Below, piece after piece: positions 1-10,765 of a stretch of 64,000 nt of DNA; position 1 is the first letter of the stretch, and the number at the start of each line of letters is the position of its first letter. Under the pieces are notes generated by a model. The model was not told the origin of the DNA, did no database searches, and saw only the letters and a program-made list of their open reading frames with translations. The stretch lies in assembly GCA_029964075.1 (NCBI GenBank), contig CM057129.1, positions 13,755,430 through 13,819,429 on the forward strand, in the 5' to 3' direction. The stretch comes from Patiria pectinifera (taxonomy: Eukaryota > Echinodermata > Asteroidea > Valvatida > Asterinidae). Made by a program: the position numbers and the translations under genes.

Positions 1-661
1 CATTTTCCGCTGACAAATTTTAGTCTGGCTCCATGCCAGTATTATCGTTGTAACCTCGTATTCACAAGATGGGATTCAGACCATTTTATAATTTCGGACT
101 TTATTTCCCTTTTAAAAAAAATCCTCCAGAGCCACAAATCTGAAAAAGAAAATGTAATACTCTGCAAAAAATGTTTGAGACATGTTAAAATAATAAAAGA
201 AGAATATTCTTATTTATTTGGGGATGAGAAAAAAAAACTTAAAAATGTGGTGCGGTCGGAATCGAACGCGAGTCATCCCGCTTTCTAGAGCCTTTGCTTA
301 ACCATTACACCAAACGTGCTACACAACTTTTGGTGGGAATTTAATACATCTTATAATTCAGCCCTATTTTAAAGAGTACAGCGCCCTCTGTTGATATGGA
401 TTGCCGCCGGCAAACCTTTAGTAAACGTTAGTTTGCCGTCATTACCTCCGGCAAAATATCCACTATCTTATTTTAATATGTCTCAAACATTGTATTGCAG
501 AGTATTACTTTTTCTTTTTCAGATTTGTGGCTCTGGAGGATTTTTTTTAAAGGGAAATAAAGTCCGAAATTATAAAATGGTCTGATTCCCATCTTGTTAA
601 TACAAAAATACAACGATAATATTGGCATGGAGCCAGACTAAAATTTGTCACCGGAAAATGT
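1..661. repeat. Foldback element with ~190-bp inverted arms
   Basis: Bases 1-190 and the reverse complement of about 470-661 are nearly identical; both contain CATTTTCCG, TTAGTCTGGCTCCATGCCA and TATAATTTCGGACTTTATTT. The arms differ at scattered positions, so the copy is not brand new. The ~280-bp centre holds a tRNA-like segment and the motif CCGGCAAAATATCCACT, which recurs near 738 and 14,410. The element may begin before base 1. No coding capacity is visible; it is most likely a non-autonomous DNA element. Confidence 0.7.
245..330 (-). repeat. tRNA-derived segment (SINE head or tRNA pseudogene)
   Basis: On the minus strand the segment has an A-box-like TGGTGTAATGGTTA and a B-box GTTCGATTCC at tRNA spacing and ends near CCGCACCA. 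The acceptor and T-stem halves do not pair well, so I read it as a decayed tRNA-derived sequence rather than a functional tRNA. It sits in the centre of the foldback element. Confidence 0.55.
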
Positions 662-779
662 TTAAGTACAAAAAAACAGTAACTGCGCATGTTCAGTACA
701 TATCCGGCAAACTAACGTTTACTGAAGGTTTGCCGTCTCCGGCAAAATATCCACTGCCTTAAATGTTATTGTTGCATAA

Positions 780-1045
780 ATTTGCAACCTTTTATTCATA
801 TATCATCTAAATGAAGATCATTCATTGCAAAAATGATGATAATACATGAATCTGAGAGTGAGGACTGAGAAACATTTCCAATTTGGTTAGGAAATACTTG
901 GGAAATTGTCTAGGCTGACTCTCCATAGACTTTGTACACAATTGCGGATGTGGCGTCAGTTTGCAACATTTTTTCCCGTTTTTTTCGTTTAAAGGGTAAT
1001 CGTATGGTCTATCAAACGAAATATCTTTATTCAATACCAATAAAA
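780..1045 (+). repeat. Direct repeat copy 1 (upstream of SMN)
   Basis: This ~260-bp stretch matches 2160-2400 in the same orientation. Shared blocks include CATTGCAAAAATGATGATAA, GACTGAGAAACATTTCCAAT and GACTTTGTACACAATTGC. It lies about 400 bp upstream of the SMN start. No ORF of note. Confidence 0.75.
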
Positions 1046-1436
1046 CTTTACTCACGTACGTTCAAAAATTCTACCAGTATCACTGTCTAGCAGAAAAATT
1101 GATGGAAACTGCGAAAACAGTTACTTTTGTCCACCCTTCACAGCGACATTTTGTTTCGTGGTGGCTTGTGGGAAGGTTTCCTTTAGTCTCTTGGAGAACT
1201 GCCCTGATTGGCTGTATGCTGTGATTTCTAAATACATTATCCAATTGTGGGACTTGTAACTCAGCGTTCGGTTTCTGAGGATTATGCCACAAGAGGGCGC
1301 CCTATGTGATTATATTTTCACGAATTTAATCGAAATCAAGCACGCGGCGGCGTTCTCGAGGTTGGCGGCTTTGGTCGTTAAGACGGGAGCTTTCCGAACC
1401 CAAATACTGCGCAGACTGATTCTTTCACTTCAGACA

Positions 1437-4400
1437 ATGAACGACAACAGTGAAACCGTTGCTGTTCGAGCAGAGAAGGTATGAAACTCGTGGCTATCCT
1501 CGTTTCGTTTCATATGAACCAAGTTTTATTAAAAAACAAAAATAATTTGTCGAATGTTTGGCAGCCCATTTTGGTTTACCCCCATTTTTTTGGGGGGCAG
1601 GGGATGGGTGGGAGGGTGGCTTTGTTGGGGGGGGGGGGTGGGTGGATGGAAAAGTTTTGCCCCGTCTATCTTCAGTTTCCAGCTAAGAACTGTCCTATTA
1701 CTAGCACCGGTATTTATGGTTAAAATTAAATGCAACACACTTTACACCTGATCATGCCGATGCACTCTGTTTCGTTAATACGTTTGGCAGGGTTCTGCTG
1801 GGTTTACTTTTCTATTTTGTCTTAAACTCTGCCCTTCATCTTTCCAACAAATTGTTTTTCTCAAATTCCATTTTAGAGTGATGACAATGATTTGTCAGAT
1901 ATCTGGGATGATACGGCGCTGATCAAAGCCTACGACAAAGCAATCAAATCCATCAGGGTGAGCTTTCCATGGTTTTCATCTTGTAACTTTGTGTTCCTAT
2001 TCCGTATTACTATTATTACCCCAAATCACAAAAATGTATTGTTTTTGTTTCTCCCAAAGAACCAGTCTAGTGCCCTATATGTACCTAGCTTATTGACTAT
2101 AGCCTTGGTCACACTAGTGTCCAATGATCGATGGTCGGCTGCTAAAATAAACAGTGGAAAAAATGTTGCAACCTGCCGTCACTTTTTTCTATATATCATC
2201 TCAATGAAGGTCAGTCATTGCAAAAATGATGATAAGACATGAATGTGGGACTGAGAAACATTTCCAATTTTGTTAGGAAATACTTACAAAATTTTCTTGA
2301 CTCTCCACAGACTTTGTACACAATTGCAGAAGTGGTGTCAGGTTGCAACATTTTTTTCTAAACGGTAGCCGCGCGCTATGTACTCACGTACTGAACAAAG
2401 CACAAACAGTGACCTCACGCAGTCAGGCTACAATATGCAAATCAGTTGGTGCTGAACAGTGCAGTACTCACTCCAACAGATTCCAACAAAACATGCAGTT
2501 GGGGATAGTTTTTTTTATGAAGGATTTTAAACAACACTTATATTCAGGAACCTTTTCACTAAATAACCCTTATTTTTGGAGAACTTTTTTCATGTATCTT
2601 TGTATGTTATTGTCGCTACAGGGTGGAGGCGGAGCCAGTAATGAAGAAAGTGGGGGAGCCGAGAGCGGCAGAAAGTCTGCGAGCAGATCAGGCCGACGCA
2701 AGAAAAGAAAGCATTGGAGTCACAAGAAGAACAAGAGGAAACGCACGGTAAGATCCGTGTTGTGATCCAAAATATCCAAAAATGAGAAACTAGAGATCCA
2801 CGTTTGCTGAGTTACAAACACAAGGACAACTATTTCATTGGACATTGCCCAGTTAAGTTGTGAATATTTTTTGGCAAGAACAGAAAAAGTATCACGAAAT
2901 TCAGCCTTTTCCAGTGGAACCATTTGTTTTAATTTGAAGAAACAAAAGTGCATCCTTTTTGAGTTTGATAAATTTCATTTTACATTTCATTTACACACAC
3001 ACATTGCTTCTGGTTTGATGTTACAAATGAGCAAACTCAATATCGATATAGTTCAGACGGGGTACACATTTATAATGAAGTGAAAAGTTCCCAAAATAAA
3101 AAAAAATTACAATGAATATATAATTGTGCGTGCTGACATCAAAATGGTTTTCTGATTTCAAAACTAGGGTCATCAATCACTTCTAACTTTCTGTAAAACC
3201 ATTTGATTTGGTTGTGTTTCCTTGCTTGCAAACTGAGGCAACAGAAGCCCGCACACAATAAAAAGTGTTTTTGTTTCATCTTAAGTTACAGTGTATATGT
3301 CCTTAACCTTCCAAAATATTTGAGTTTGCCATAAAAGCGTGACAATCTTCACAAAGCCCAGTTTTGAAAAGTCCATTGCCCAATTTCACATAGCTAACAA
3401 TAATAAAAATCATATCTCGCCAATTTTATTAAACTCAAAATTTAGTAAAGGAAACTTTAGAATAAAAATTTTAAACATTCTTATGCAGTATGTTTTACGC
3501 CATTTGGGCTAGTGTCACCATATATGTAAAAACATTGTTCATAGTAACCTGTTCATGAGTTCTGTCATACGGAGGATAATTTCTAATATTGTTTCTCTCT
3601 GTCTTTTTTTGTTGTAACACCAGTGGCAAGTTGGTGACAGGTGCCGAGCAATTTACACAGAGGATGAGTACATATACGACGCCATGATCAAGCTGATCGA
3701 CCGGGAGCGAGCCACGTGTTGGATCACGTTTGTCGGCTACGGGAATGAGGAGGAGAAAGACCTTGATGACCTCATGTCAGCAGGGTCAGAGGCAGCCTCG
3801 CCGACGCGACCCGTCAACGGAGACTTTGAGGTATGGCAGTTTTAACCCAGGAGTGAGATTTGCCAGATTTTTCCTATTTCAGGATTTTGTGTCTGGGTTA
3901 TTTTTCCTGATTTCAGGATTTTGTGTTGAGATTTTTGTCCCTGATTTCAGGATTTGTGTCTGGATTTCCTGATTTTAGGATTGGGTGTCTGTATTTTTCC
4001 TGATTTCAGAATTTTTTGTGTGAGGATTATTTTTCTTGAATGTCGGGATTTTGCGACGGGATTTTTTTTTCTCTAAATTTCAGGATTTTGTGTCTGGATT
4101 GTTTTCTCCGAATTTCAGGATTTTGTGTCTGGATTATTTTTTCTGATTTCACGATTTTGTGTCTGGATGTTTTTCCTGATTTTAGGATTTTGTGTTTGGA
4201 TTTTATATTCCTGATATCGGGACGTTTAAAGAATCCCTTTTGAAACTTGGAATTCCCGAGGGCTTTTTTCCTATAAAGGTTTATAAAGAACAAACAAAGT
4301 TGGCATTTTTAGGGTGCCTTTGGGCAAATTTATTCACAGACTCTATGTTGTTTGGGGGCCTTTGGTGGCTCACAAATCCTGTGCTGATTATTTCATGGAC

Positions 4401-7400
4401 TGTTTTATTTTCTCTCTATCCGCCCCTGGGTCTACTTTCTCAGGCTTCATTTCTAGTTAATAGAAATTGACTGCAATACGGCGTTTGTACCCTGTCTTAA
4501 ACTTTGCCTAAAACGTTTGAATTAAAATAAAAAAATTTGAGTTGACTTTTATCTCACTTCCTCCTTTCGCTCTGACTACATAGTAGTAACTTTGCAGACA
4601 TTACCAGGGAACAAAAAATTTCTAAACCAGGTGTTTTTGATTTTGTTATCAAATCTTTGATTGAAGGTCATTCTGGAAATTTGGGGTCTATTTTTGTCCC
4701 TGTCCCTGTTACATTTGACATCTATGATTTTATCCCTCTTATTCACTCCTTGATGCAGTCGTCCTCCAAGAGTGATTGATGAATAGCAAACTACCTATCC
4801 AACAAATAAACAAATCGTTTGAAGTCATTCTTAATGACACCTGAATGACATATCACAAAGTTCCGAGGTAAACAGGGACAGGAAAAATGTCACACTTTGG
4901 ACCCTCAATTTATAAGCTGACCTTTTTCCCTTTATTTTTTTTTTTATATCTTCAGGCTGGCTATGATTCCATGGAGTATCCAAACCACAACCAGAGTCCT
5001 GCACCCTCAGGGTCGGAGGTCAGGGGTCATACCCACAATGCTCATCACCATGACAACTACTGGCAGCCAACCCATCAGTCCTTCATGCCGCTTGGGCCCC
5101 CTGCAATGCACTGGCCACCTCACCCTATGGTTAGTGTCCTCTCCACAGTGTTGTAGTCGAGTCATCAACGTCGAGTCCGAGTCCCGAGTCACAAGCCTCG
5201 AGTCCGAGTCTCGAGTCACAAGCCTCGAGTCCGAGTCTGAGTCACAACCTCGAGTCCGAGTCACGCGTCACTTGTTCTTAGTTGTTCACCAAACTAATCA
5301 ATTTTTTTTTAAAATTATTTTCCATTCTGTCTTTTAAGTAAATCCCAGTGTATATAGTTAATTTTGTGTGTGTACATGTTATTTAGACCCAAAATGTGTT
5401 GTCCTTTTAATTCCCATCCCTAAATAATCCTCTTCCATCCCTTCCCTTCATGTTTTATCATCCAAACATTATTCCGCAATGATCCTTTCCCATCCCTACG
5501 TCTGTTTTTTTTCTTTTGATGAAAATACGTGACTGGAGTCACGATTCACCGAGTCATCATGGTCAAGTCCGAGTGCGAATCATTTTCCAATGTGACTCGA
5601 GTCAAGTCCGAGTCACGAAAAATTTGACTCGAGTCCGAGTCCTGGACTCGAGTCCTACAACACTACCTCTTCAACATGCTTCATTGTTTTGCTCTGCTCT
5701 ATGGGCACATTGCACAAGTATCCCCTAAATTAACCCTTGAGGCGGATGATAGCCAGCAAGGCAAAGCCTCGTTTAACATAATAGATGAATTGCAATCAGT
5801 AAAGGTCTGCAATAATCCAGTTTTGATTGGCATGATGCGATTGTTACATGTTTGTACTTCTATTCCTTAGACACACGGCTTCACTCCCCCTGGTTTTCCC
5901 CCATACCCACCTTTTCATGGAAGTGGCTACATGCCGCAGGTGAGTTTTCTCGTTTCGGACGAAAGTAAGATGATCATTTCATGAATTTCTGGAATATATA
6001 CTCTCTCATTATTTGTGTCATTATTATGGCATTAGTGATCTACTTTGTACAGTGCATTGAAAATTTACTAATGCAAGGTCATGGAAAACCGTAATCCCTT
6101 TCTTAAAAATGAACATTTCCCATATACAATTTGCTTTGAAGTGTGTAGAACCTATTCTTGAGGCAATGGGATTTTTACTCCTTGGAATTGATTCTTCAAA
6201 AAAGGTGGAATCATGTAGTTTTTCTGTGTCTCATATGCTACGAGGCCGAAGGCTGAATTGCATATGGAACAAAGACACACTACATTTTCTGTGTTCCACA
6301 AGCGTGAGTGGGATAACAAATTTGTCTTCATATAAACTAGACGCAAAGTAAAGATGCAACACGCGTACACTTTGCTATCGTTTCAGCTGTTATAATATTG
6401 CAGGATAAAAAGCCGCAGAAAAAATAAACCGAGCGTCTTAGAATAGCATGACACACGCAGTGCAGTGTGGTCCGTGAAATACAGGATAATGTCGCACATT
6501 TATTGCCATGGATGGACAAATCAGAATCGAGGATTCAAATTTGCTCAGACAAATAATGATGTAGTGTTTTGAGTGTCAGTGCTGCCAGATTTAAATCGCT
6601 TGCACTGCGGTCATCTTTAACCCTAACCTTCCCAAATCCTCCAAAATCCTCTTTGCAAAATGGAGGATTTTGCAGGATTGAGGTTACCTGGCAAAAGTGT
6701 GTTGCTGATTTCGGAGGATGCACTGTGTCAAGGTTTTTGGCCGGACCTTGTGTTGTTTATGCTCAGCATTGCATAAATTTAGTCCTAGATTATGCTTGAA
6801 ATCCTCCGCACTGCTCCGGGATGTCACTGGCACTGCCTCAACATATTGACAGTGATTGCCGGAGGATTTTGCAGGATTGAGGCAGTTGTCACCCCTCCAA
6901 TGACCACATTGTAGAAATAACAGAGGATTTTGCAGGATTGAGACTGTATGCTATTTTTACATGGAGGCAGTTTGAGGATTTTATAGGATTGAGGTTACAT
7001 CCTAGCAAAAAAGCTTAGGGAGTTAGGGTTGAGGTGTGTGCTTTTGTTCAATATGGATACGCATGAGTATTGTTTGTTTATTTCTTATTTTAACTGGGTA
7101 GCCCATTCAGTGGAATCCACTGGTCTTCCACGGGGCCCAGTAAAGAGAAGACAATGCGAAGAAATTACAGTTTATAGAGGTTGGAGGAAAACCCCAGAAT
7201 GATATTCTAGGGAAAATCCACAGAATCGGGCAGGGACTGAAAACCCAATCCACATATTGGCCCAAATGGGAATCGAACTCGGGTCACAGTGGTAGAAGAC
7301 GAGGAAAGTACTGCTACGCCAACCTGACTCACCACTGTTAATGAATTACCATCAAAAAATACACCTCAAAGATGGCTGCCGAATGCAATCCATCTATAGT

Positions 7401-10114
7401 GGCTTTATAGATATTTAATACTATTATCAATTATCTCCTGCTGTTTCCACATAGGGTTTGGCCATGCCAGTGCCCCCTATACCCTCGTCACTACCCCCTC
7501 CACCACCCCTGCCCATACCCCCAGAGGTACAGCAAGGGGACGAGGAGGCCCTACATGCCATGCTGATGTCATGGTACATGAGTGGCTATCATACGGGATA
7601 CTATCAGGTAAGTCCTCGACATTTGGGTTTTTATTTGCTGATTCCAGAGAGTCAGCCTAGTGTCCTCTTTTTACCAATCTCCCTGACTGACTAAAGACGC
7701 TGGCTCGCTGACTGACTCACTGACTGACCGTCACTTGTGACTTAAAATAGTTGTAGGCAGGCGAAGAGAGCTGGGCAGTGCTATTGTATAGGATTACCCC
7801 ATAATGGGCTAAATCTAGCCAATTTTGTGGGCCACATGCATGAAAAGACTACCAAGTGAATAGCCGTTCGGAATCGATTGAATTTTGTGCACTGTGGGCC
7901 CAGGTTTATTGGACTTGCCCAGGACTATTGGACTCTTGTTTTGGGGGAGGTTACAGACTTCCGATTCTTCACATGGATACTTGTGAAACCATGCTTCATT
8001 TTCTGAAAATATTTTTCAAGGAAATACACATGTATGGGATTTTTTAACCCAGGGGGTTGTTTTCTTTTGCACGAAAGTTGCTTGTGAAAAAATTGCCTTG
8101 TGTAATTCAGTCATTTAATCCTTTTAATGTACTGCCCCAAACTTCCGTCTGTTACTCCCTGTACCACCCCAAACTGGCCCTGCCTACTTCTCCCCGTACC
8201 GCCCCAAATTTCCCCCCCGTACTGCCCCAAACTACCCTGCCTGTTAGTCCCTATACTCCCCAGGCATGAGAATCTTCTGGTTTTAAATGGAATTCCATTT
8301 TTTTTTCTCCAAATTTGTGGCCTTCGAGTTCAATGTAAATTTGAAATAATTTTTTTTTGGGGGGGGGGTGATTTGTAAGGGGGTAATGTTTGATTACCAC
8401 TCTGGAGCTGAAAATCCACCTTTATTCCAAGTGAAATTTCTAAGTTGAGACACTGTTTTATTTTTCTTTCAATAAATTTGGAGCTCCTACAATATAACGT
8501 GTTTACGTAATTTATGTAAACTACTCATTGAAACACATGTACACGATTACTACCATCTATAACATAACCTTATGATTACTACATGCACGAAAACCCCTAG
8601 GAACCAACGAAAAATTGGTGCTCGCTCGGTCAACGATCATCGAACAATAGATCATCAGCTGTAAATGCTCAAAAGTCCAGATGGAAAAGTTTGCTCAATG
8701 CACTCAACGTGATAGTATAGTGCACGCATGGGTACTACATAGCCTCACACGGTAACGCTAGGGCCGTCCTTCCCCATAGCCTAAGTAAATGACGTTTCAT
8801 GTTTCATAGGTCAGTGTACAAAAGATACCATGTATGATCTTTCTATATACGAATCTGCAGTGGGTCGCAATGTGCGTGTATATGTAGATGTGTGTGATAT
8901 CCATTATATATGTTGAGCGCAGAACTGCCGATCCGAAGGAGATCGACAAATCAATAAAAAGCAAATGGAATTGGTCATGGTGCGACAAAACTTTACTAGC
9001 GAAATCAGAAGATGAACACATGGTCGGCGACTGCTTCCGAAAGCTTTATACTCCTGTAGAAGCATGGTTTGAGTGATGGTGTATTCCCATCAAGTACGGC
9101 AGGTGTGAAGCTAAAGCATTGGTGCAGCATGCAATTAAGTACGATAAGCAAGGCGTCAAGGCAACATTAATTTCGAACTATCAATAGCATGTAGCGCTCT
9201 GGTTCTAGTTCAGATGAAATAAGGCGAACTAAAAACCAGAGAGCTGATACAAGAAGACAGGTCAGGTTTGCCTCACTTTTGCAATCTTGTTTGAGAAAAA
9301 AATAAAATATATGAAATTATTCGGATGGTTTCTTTGATTTCATAATCTTGTACATGTAGCTGCAAGGGGGCCTAAGGCGGCCCCCTTGACCCCCCGGCCG
9401 TTGGACGCTCCCTTAGCTTTGCTCACTTCGCTTTCATTGTGTTTATTATTTTTTTATCAACACCCATTCTTATGCCTGACTCCCTGTACCACCCAGACTG
9501 CCTGATCACTCTGTGGTAATATGGAGACATTAGAGAATAAATAAAATGTAGTACAATGTAATTAATAGTAATAATAATATTAATTTTATTTTAAATAATT
9601 TTAAGAACGCTCTTATTAGTAAACTAAATCACAGCGCTTACAGTATTATTATTACCCCTGATCATTGGGCCAATTAAACATTCCAAATACCATCTCAGCT
9701 CCCTGGGGAGTATACAGCTGGATGCTGCCTGTTAGGCGCAAGCAAGCTTATTCAATCACAATAACCATCTCTGCCCTCACAGGTACCCATTTACTCCTGG
9801 GTGGAGAGAAGCAATGAGTGACAAAGTGCCTTGCTCAAGGGCACACGCACCATAACCCTTGGCTTGCCTCGAACCCACAACCCGCAGCTTTACCCACACA
9901 CCACGAATCCAGTGCCCTTAACCACGAGGACACAGCACTCCACAGGTGCTAATGGGTTTAGTCCTCTTTTTTTTTTTTGGTATTTCTCCTGCAGGGTTTA
10001 AAACAAGCGAGGTCCGCCAGCCAGTCTGCATCGCCAAATAACCAAGACAGCCACATGAGACAAGCAACAGGGGGCCAGTCACGACCTAGAAACAGTGGGA
10101 CACAGTCCAGATAG
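1437..10114 (+). CDS. SMN1: Survival motor neuron protein, complete, 8 exons, 323 aa
   Basis: SMN scaffolds the Gemin complex that loads Sm rings onto spliceosomal snRNAs, in cytoplasm and Cajal bodies. Exons: 1437-1478, 1877-1957, 2622-2747, 3624-3830, 4956-5129, 5871-5939, 7455-7607, 9995-10114; all have GT/AG ends and are phase 0. Residues ~15-41 form the Gemin2-binding helix (LSDIWDDTALIKAYDKA). A Lys/Arg-rich stretch spans ~60-83. The Tudor domain (~84-145) starts WQVGDRCRAIY and includes FVGYGNEEEKDL. His- and Pro-rich linkers follow (~153-260). The YG box (~268-284) reads MLMSWYMSGYHTGYY. The last exon adds a Ser/Gln-rich tail. Human SMN is 294 aa, so length fits. The start is the only in-frame ATG of exon 1. 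Introns hold several MITEs and SINEs. Identification is secure; the symbol follows the human orthologue. Confidence 0.96.
1561..1650 (+). repeat. G-rich low-complexity tract in SMN intron 1
   Basis: A T/G-rich stretch with repeated GGGTGGG-type runs and a long G tract around 1627-1640. It generates spurious ORFs on both strands and lies inside SMN intron 1. Confidence 0.7.
2160..2400 (+). repeat. Direct repeat copy 2 (SMN intron 2)
   Basis: Second copy of the repeat at 780-1045, same orientation, within SMN intron 2. It diverges by substitutions and small indels, so the pair probably reflects two insertions of a dispersed family or an old duplication spanning exons 1-2. Confidence 0.7.
3855..4215 (+). 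repeat. ~40-bp minisatellite in SMN intron 4
   Basis: About nine imperfect tandem units built on CAGGATTTTGTGTCTGGAT and TTTTTCCTGATTT, beginning just after the exon 4 donor. Unit length varies. The repeat restores AG and GT motifs at each unit, so it could provide cryptic splice sites, but nothing shows that it does. Confidence 0.8.
5146..5665. mobile_element. hAT-like MITE rich in GAGTCCGAGTC repeats
   Basis: The element starts CAGTGTTGTAG and ends CTACAACACTA. It is flanked by near-identical 8-mers, CCTCTCCA (5138-5145) and CCTCTTCA (5666-5673), as expected of an 8-bp hAT target duplication with one change. The interior carries many GAGTC/GACTC repeats (CGAGTCCGAGTC) at both ends in opposite orientation. 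It starts 16 bp past the SMN exon 5 donor. No transposase. The family call rests on termini and duplication length. Confidence 0.7.
6590..7025. repeat. Repeat built from GGATTTTGCAGGATTGAGG units
   Basis: Inverted copies of CCAAATCCTCCAAAATCCTC and GGAGGATTTTGCAGGATTGA occur near 6630-6690, with further direct copies near 6860, 6930 and 6980. The block ends with GCTTAGGGAGTTAGGGTT. A second family member lies at 59590-60290 in the CTC1-like gene. Non-coding; it lies in SMN intron 6. Confidence 0.75.
7075..7338 (-). mobile_element. tRNA-derived SINE (minus orientation) in SMN intron 6
   Basis: Read on the minus strand, the head is GTGAGTCAGGTTGGCGTAGC with a B-box AGTTCGATTCCC, followed by a body containing CCAATATGTGGATTGGGTTT and an A-rich tail. 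A closer-to-consensus member lies at 59933-60218. The head is tRNA-like, which supports a Pol III-transcribed SINE. Confidence 0.8.
7640..7890 (+). repeat. Dispersed repeat with CTGACTGA core, copy 1
   Basis: Shared with 63665-63895 in the same orientation. Common blocks are GTCAGCCTAGTG, a variable CTGACTGACT microsatellite, GGGCAGTGCTATTGTATAGG and ATGCATGAAAAGACT. It starts about 30 bp after SMN exon 7. Unclassified, non-coding. Confidence 0.75.
8128..8270 (+). repeat. Minisatellite, CCCTGTACCGCCCCAAAC type
   Basis: About four imperfect ~35-bp units of the form TACCGCCCCAAACT...CTGCCTGTTACTCC. The same family is at 58640-58790 and, as single units, near 9475 and 59280. In SMN intron 7. 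Confidence 0.7.
8888..9185 (+). pseudogene. Decayed fragment of a zinc-binding, transposon-type ORF
   Basis: One frame reads IDKSIKSKWNWSWC to residues VEAWFE and then stops. A shifted frame starting at about 9072 continues WCIPIKYGRCEAKALVQHA, giving a C...K-Y-G...C...H pattern typical of zinc-finger heads of uncharacterised animal transposon proteins. The frameshift and lack of splice sites indicate a relic inside SMN intron 7. I cannot name the family with confidence. Confidence 0.4.
9630..9955 (-). mobile_element. tRNA-derived SINE (minus orientation) in SMN intron 7
   Basis: On the minus strand: CCTCGTGGTTAAGGGCACTG (A-box region), GTGGGTTCGAGGC (B-box), then GTGCCCTTGAGCAAGGCACTT and CTCTCCACCCAGGAGTAAAT. 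The last blocks are shared with the SINE at 63243-63535. It ends about 30 bp before the last SMN exon. Confidence 0.8.
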
Positions 10115-10315
10115 CAGCAGATCAACTGTAGTTTACCTGCCCTACCTTCAACTTTTTTTCAATTTGTGGACACTCGCTTCAACTCCCACACCACCAGTGT
10201 CGCAGTTGTCACTTGTGGCCAATAGTAACAAGTTAGAAACTGGAAAAGTGGGCTCAATTTTTTTCTCTTGTCCAAACTTGACCCCCCGACTCCATCCTAC
10301 TTGTTTAAGGTCTTA

Positions 10316-10765
10316 AGGGTGCAGATCTATAAATAGGCCTACGCGTACCAAATCACGATTTGTATACCCTCAAATTCTCAGGTGTTGGAGCATATTGAGG
10401 GCCGTGAACTTGTGGATTTGTAGAAAACAAAGGGTGGAAGCCGTGCAGAGGACTGCGAGCTCGTATTTCTGTGAAATGTGGATGAAATTAGGCCCTTAAA
10501 TGGCTCTATTTTGCAATGAAGCGTAGGTGTCCATTTTCAAAATGGCGATAGGCTTCAGGACTGCTTTTTAGGGGCGATCATCTTTGGATGGAATTTTCTC
10601 CCAAAAGTCATCAGTTACCCCCCCCCCCCCTCAAATTAACAGAAAATGGAATAAACTTTAATTTGATGGGTGTCTCAAACACCTTGGAGAGTTGGGAGTA
10701 TTTCAAATAAAGTACACGTAATTACCATTGGGGTCTATGGGAGTCGATTTGCAGGTCTGCACTCT
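10316..10765 (-). mobile_element. MITE with GGGTGCAGA ends between TTAA sites, in SMN 3' region
   Basis: The left end reads TTAAGGGTGCAGATC and the right end GGTCTGCACTCTTAA, so the ends are inverted and both abut TTAA, the target of piggyBac-type elements. On the minus strand the interior (CTCCAAGGTGTTTGAGACAC, CATCAAATTAAAG, then a G tract) matches the units at 43734-46766. It lies about 200 bp past the SMN stop and probably within the 3' UTR. Confidence 0.7.

Noticed and set aside
245..330. Functional tRNA gene on the minus strand
   Set aside because: A- and B-boxes are present, but acceptor and T stems do not pair.
1284..1484. Upstream-extended SMN start (66-aa frame from 1284)
   Set aside because: The extension (MPQEGALCDYIF...) does not resemble the SMN N-terminus; the ATG at 1437 gives the short acidic-adjacent start expected.
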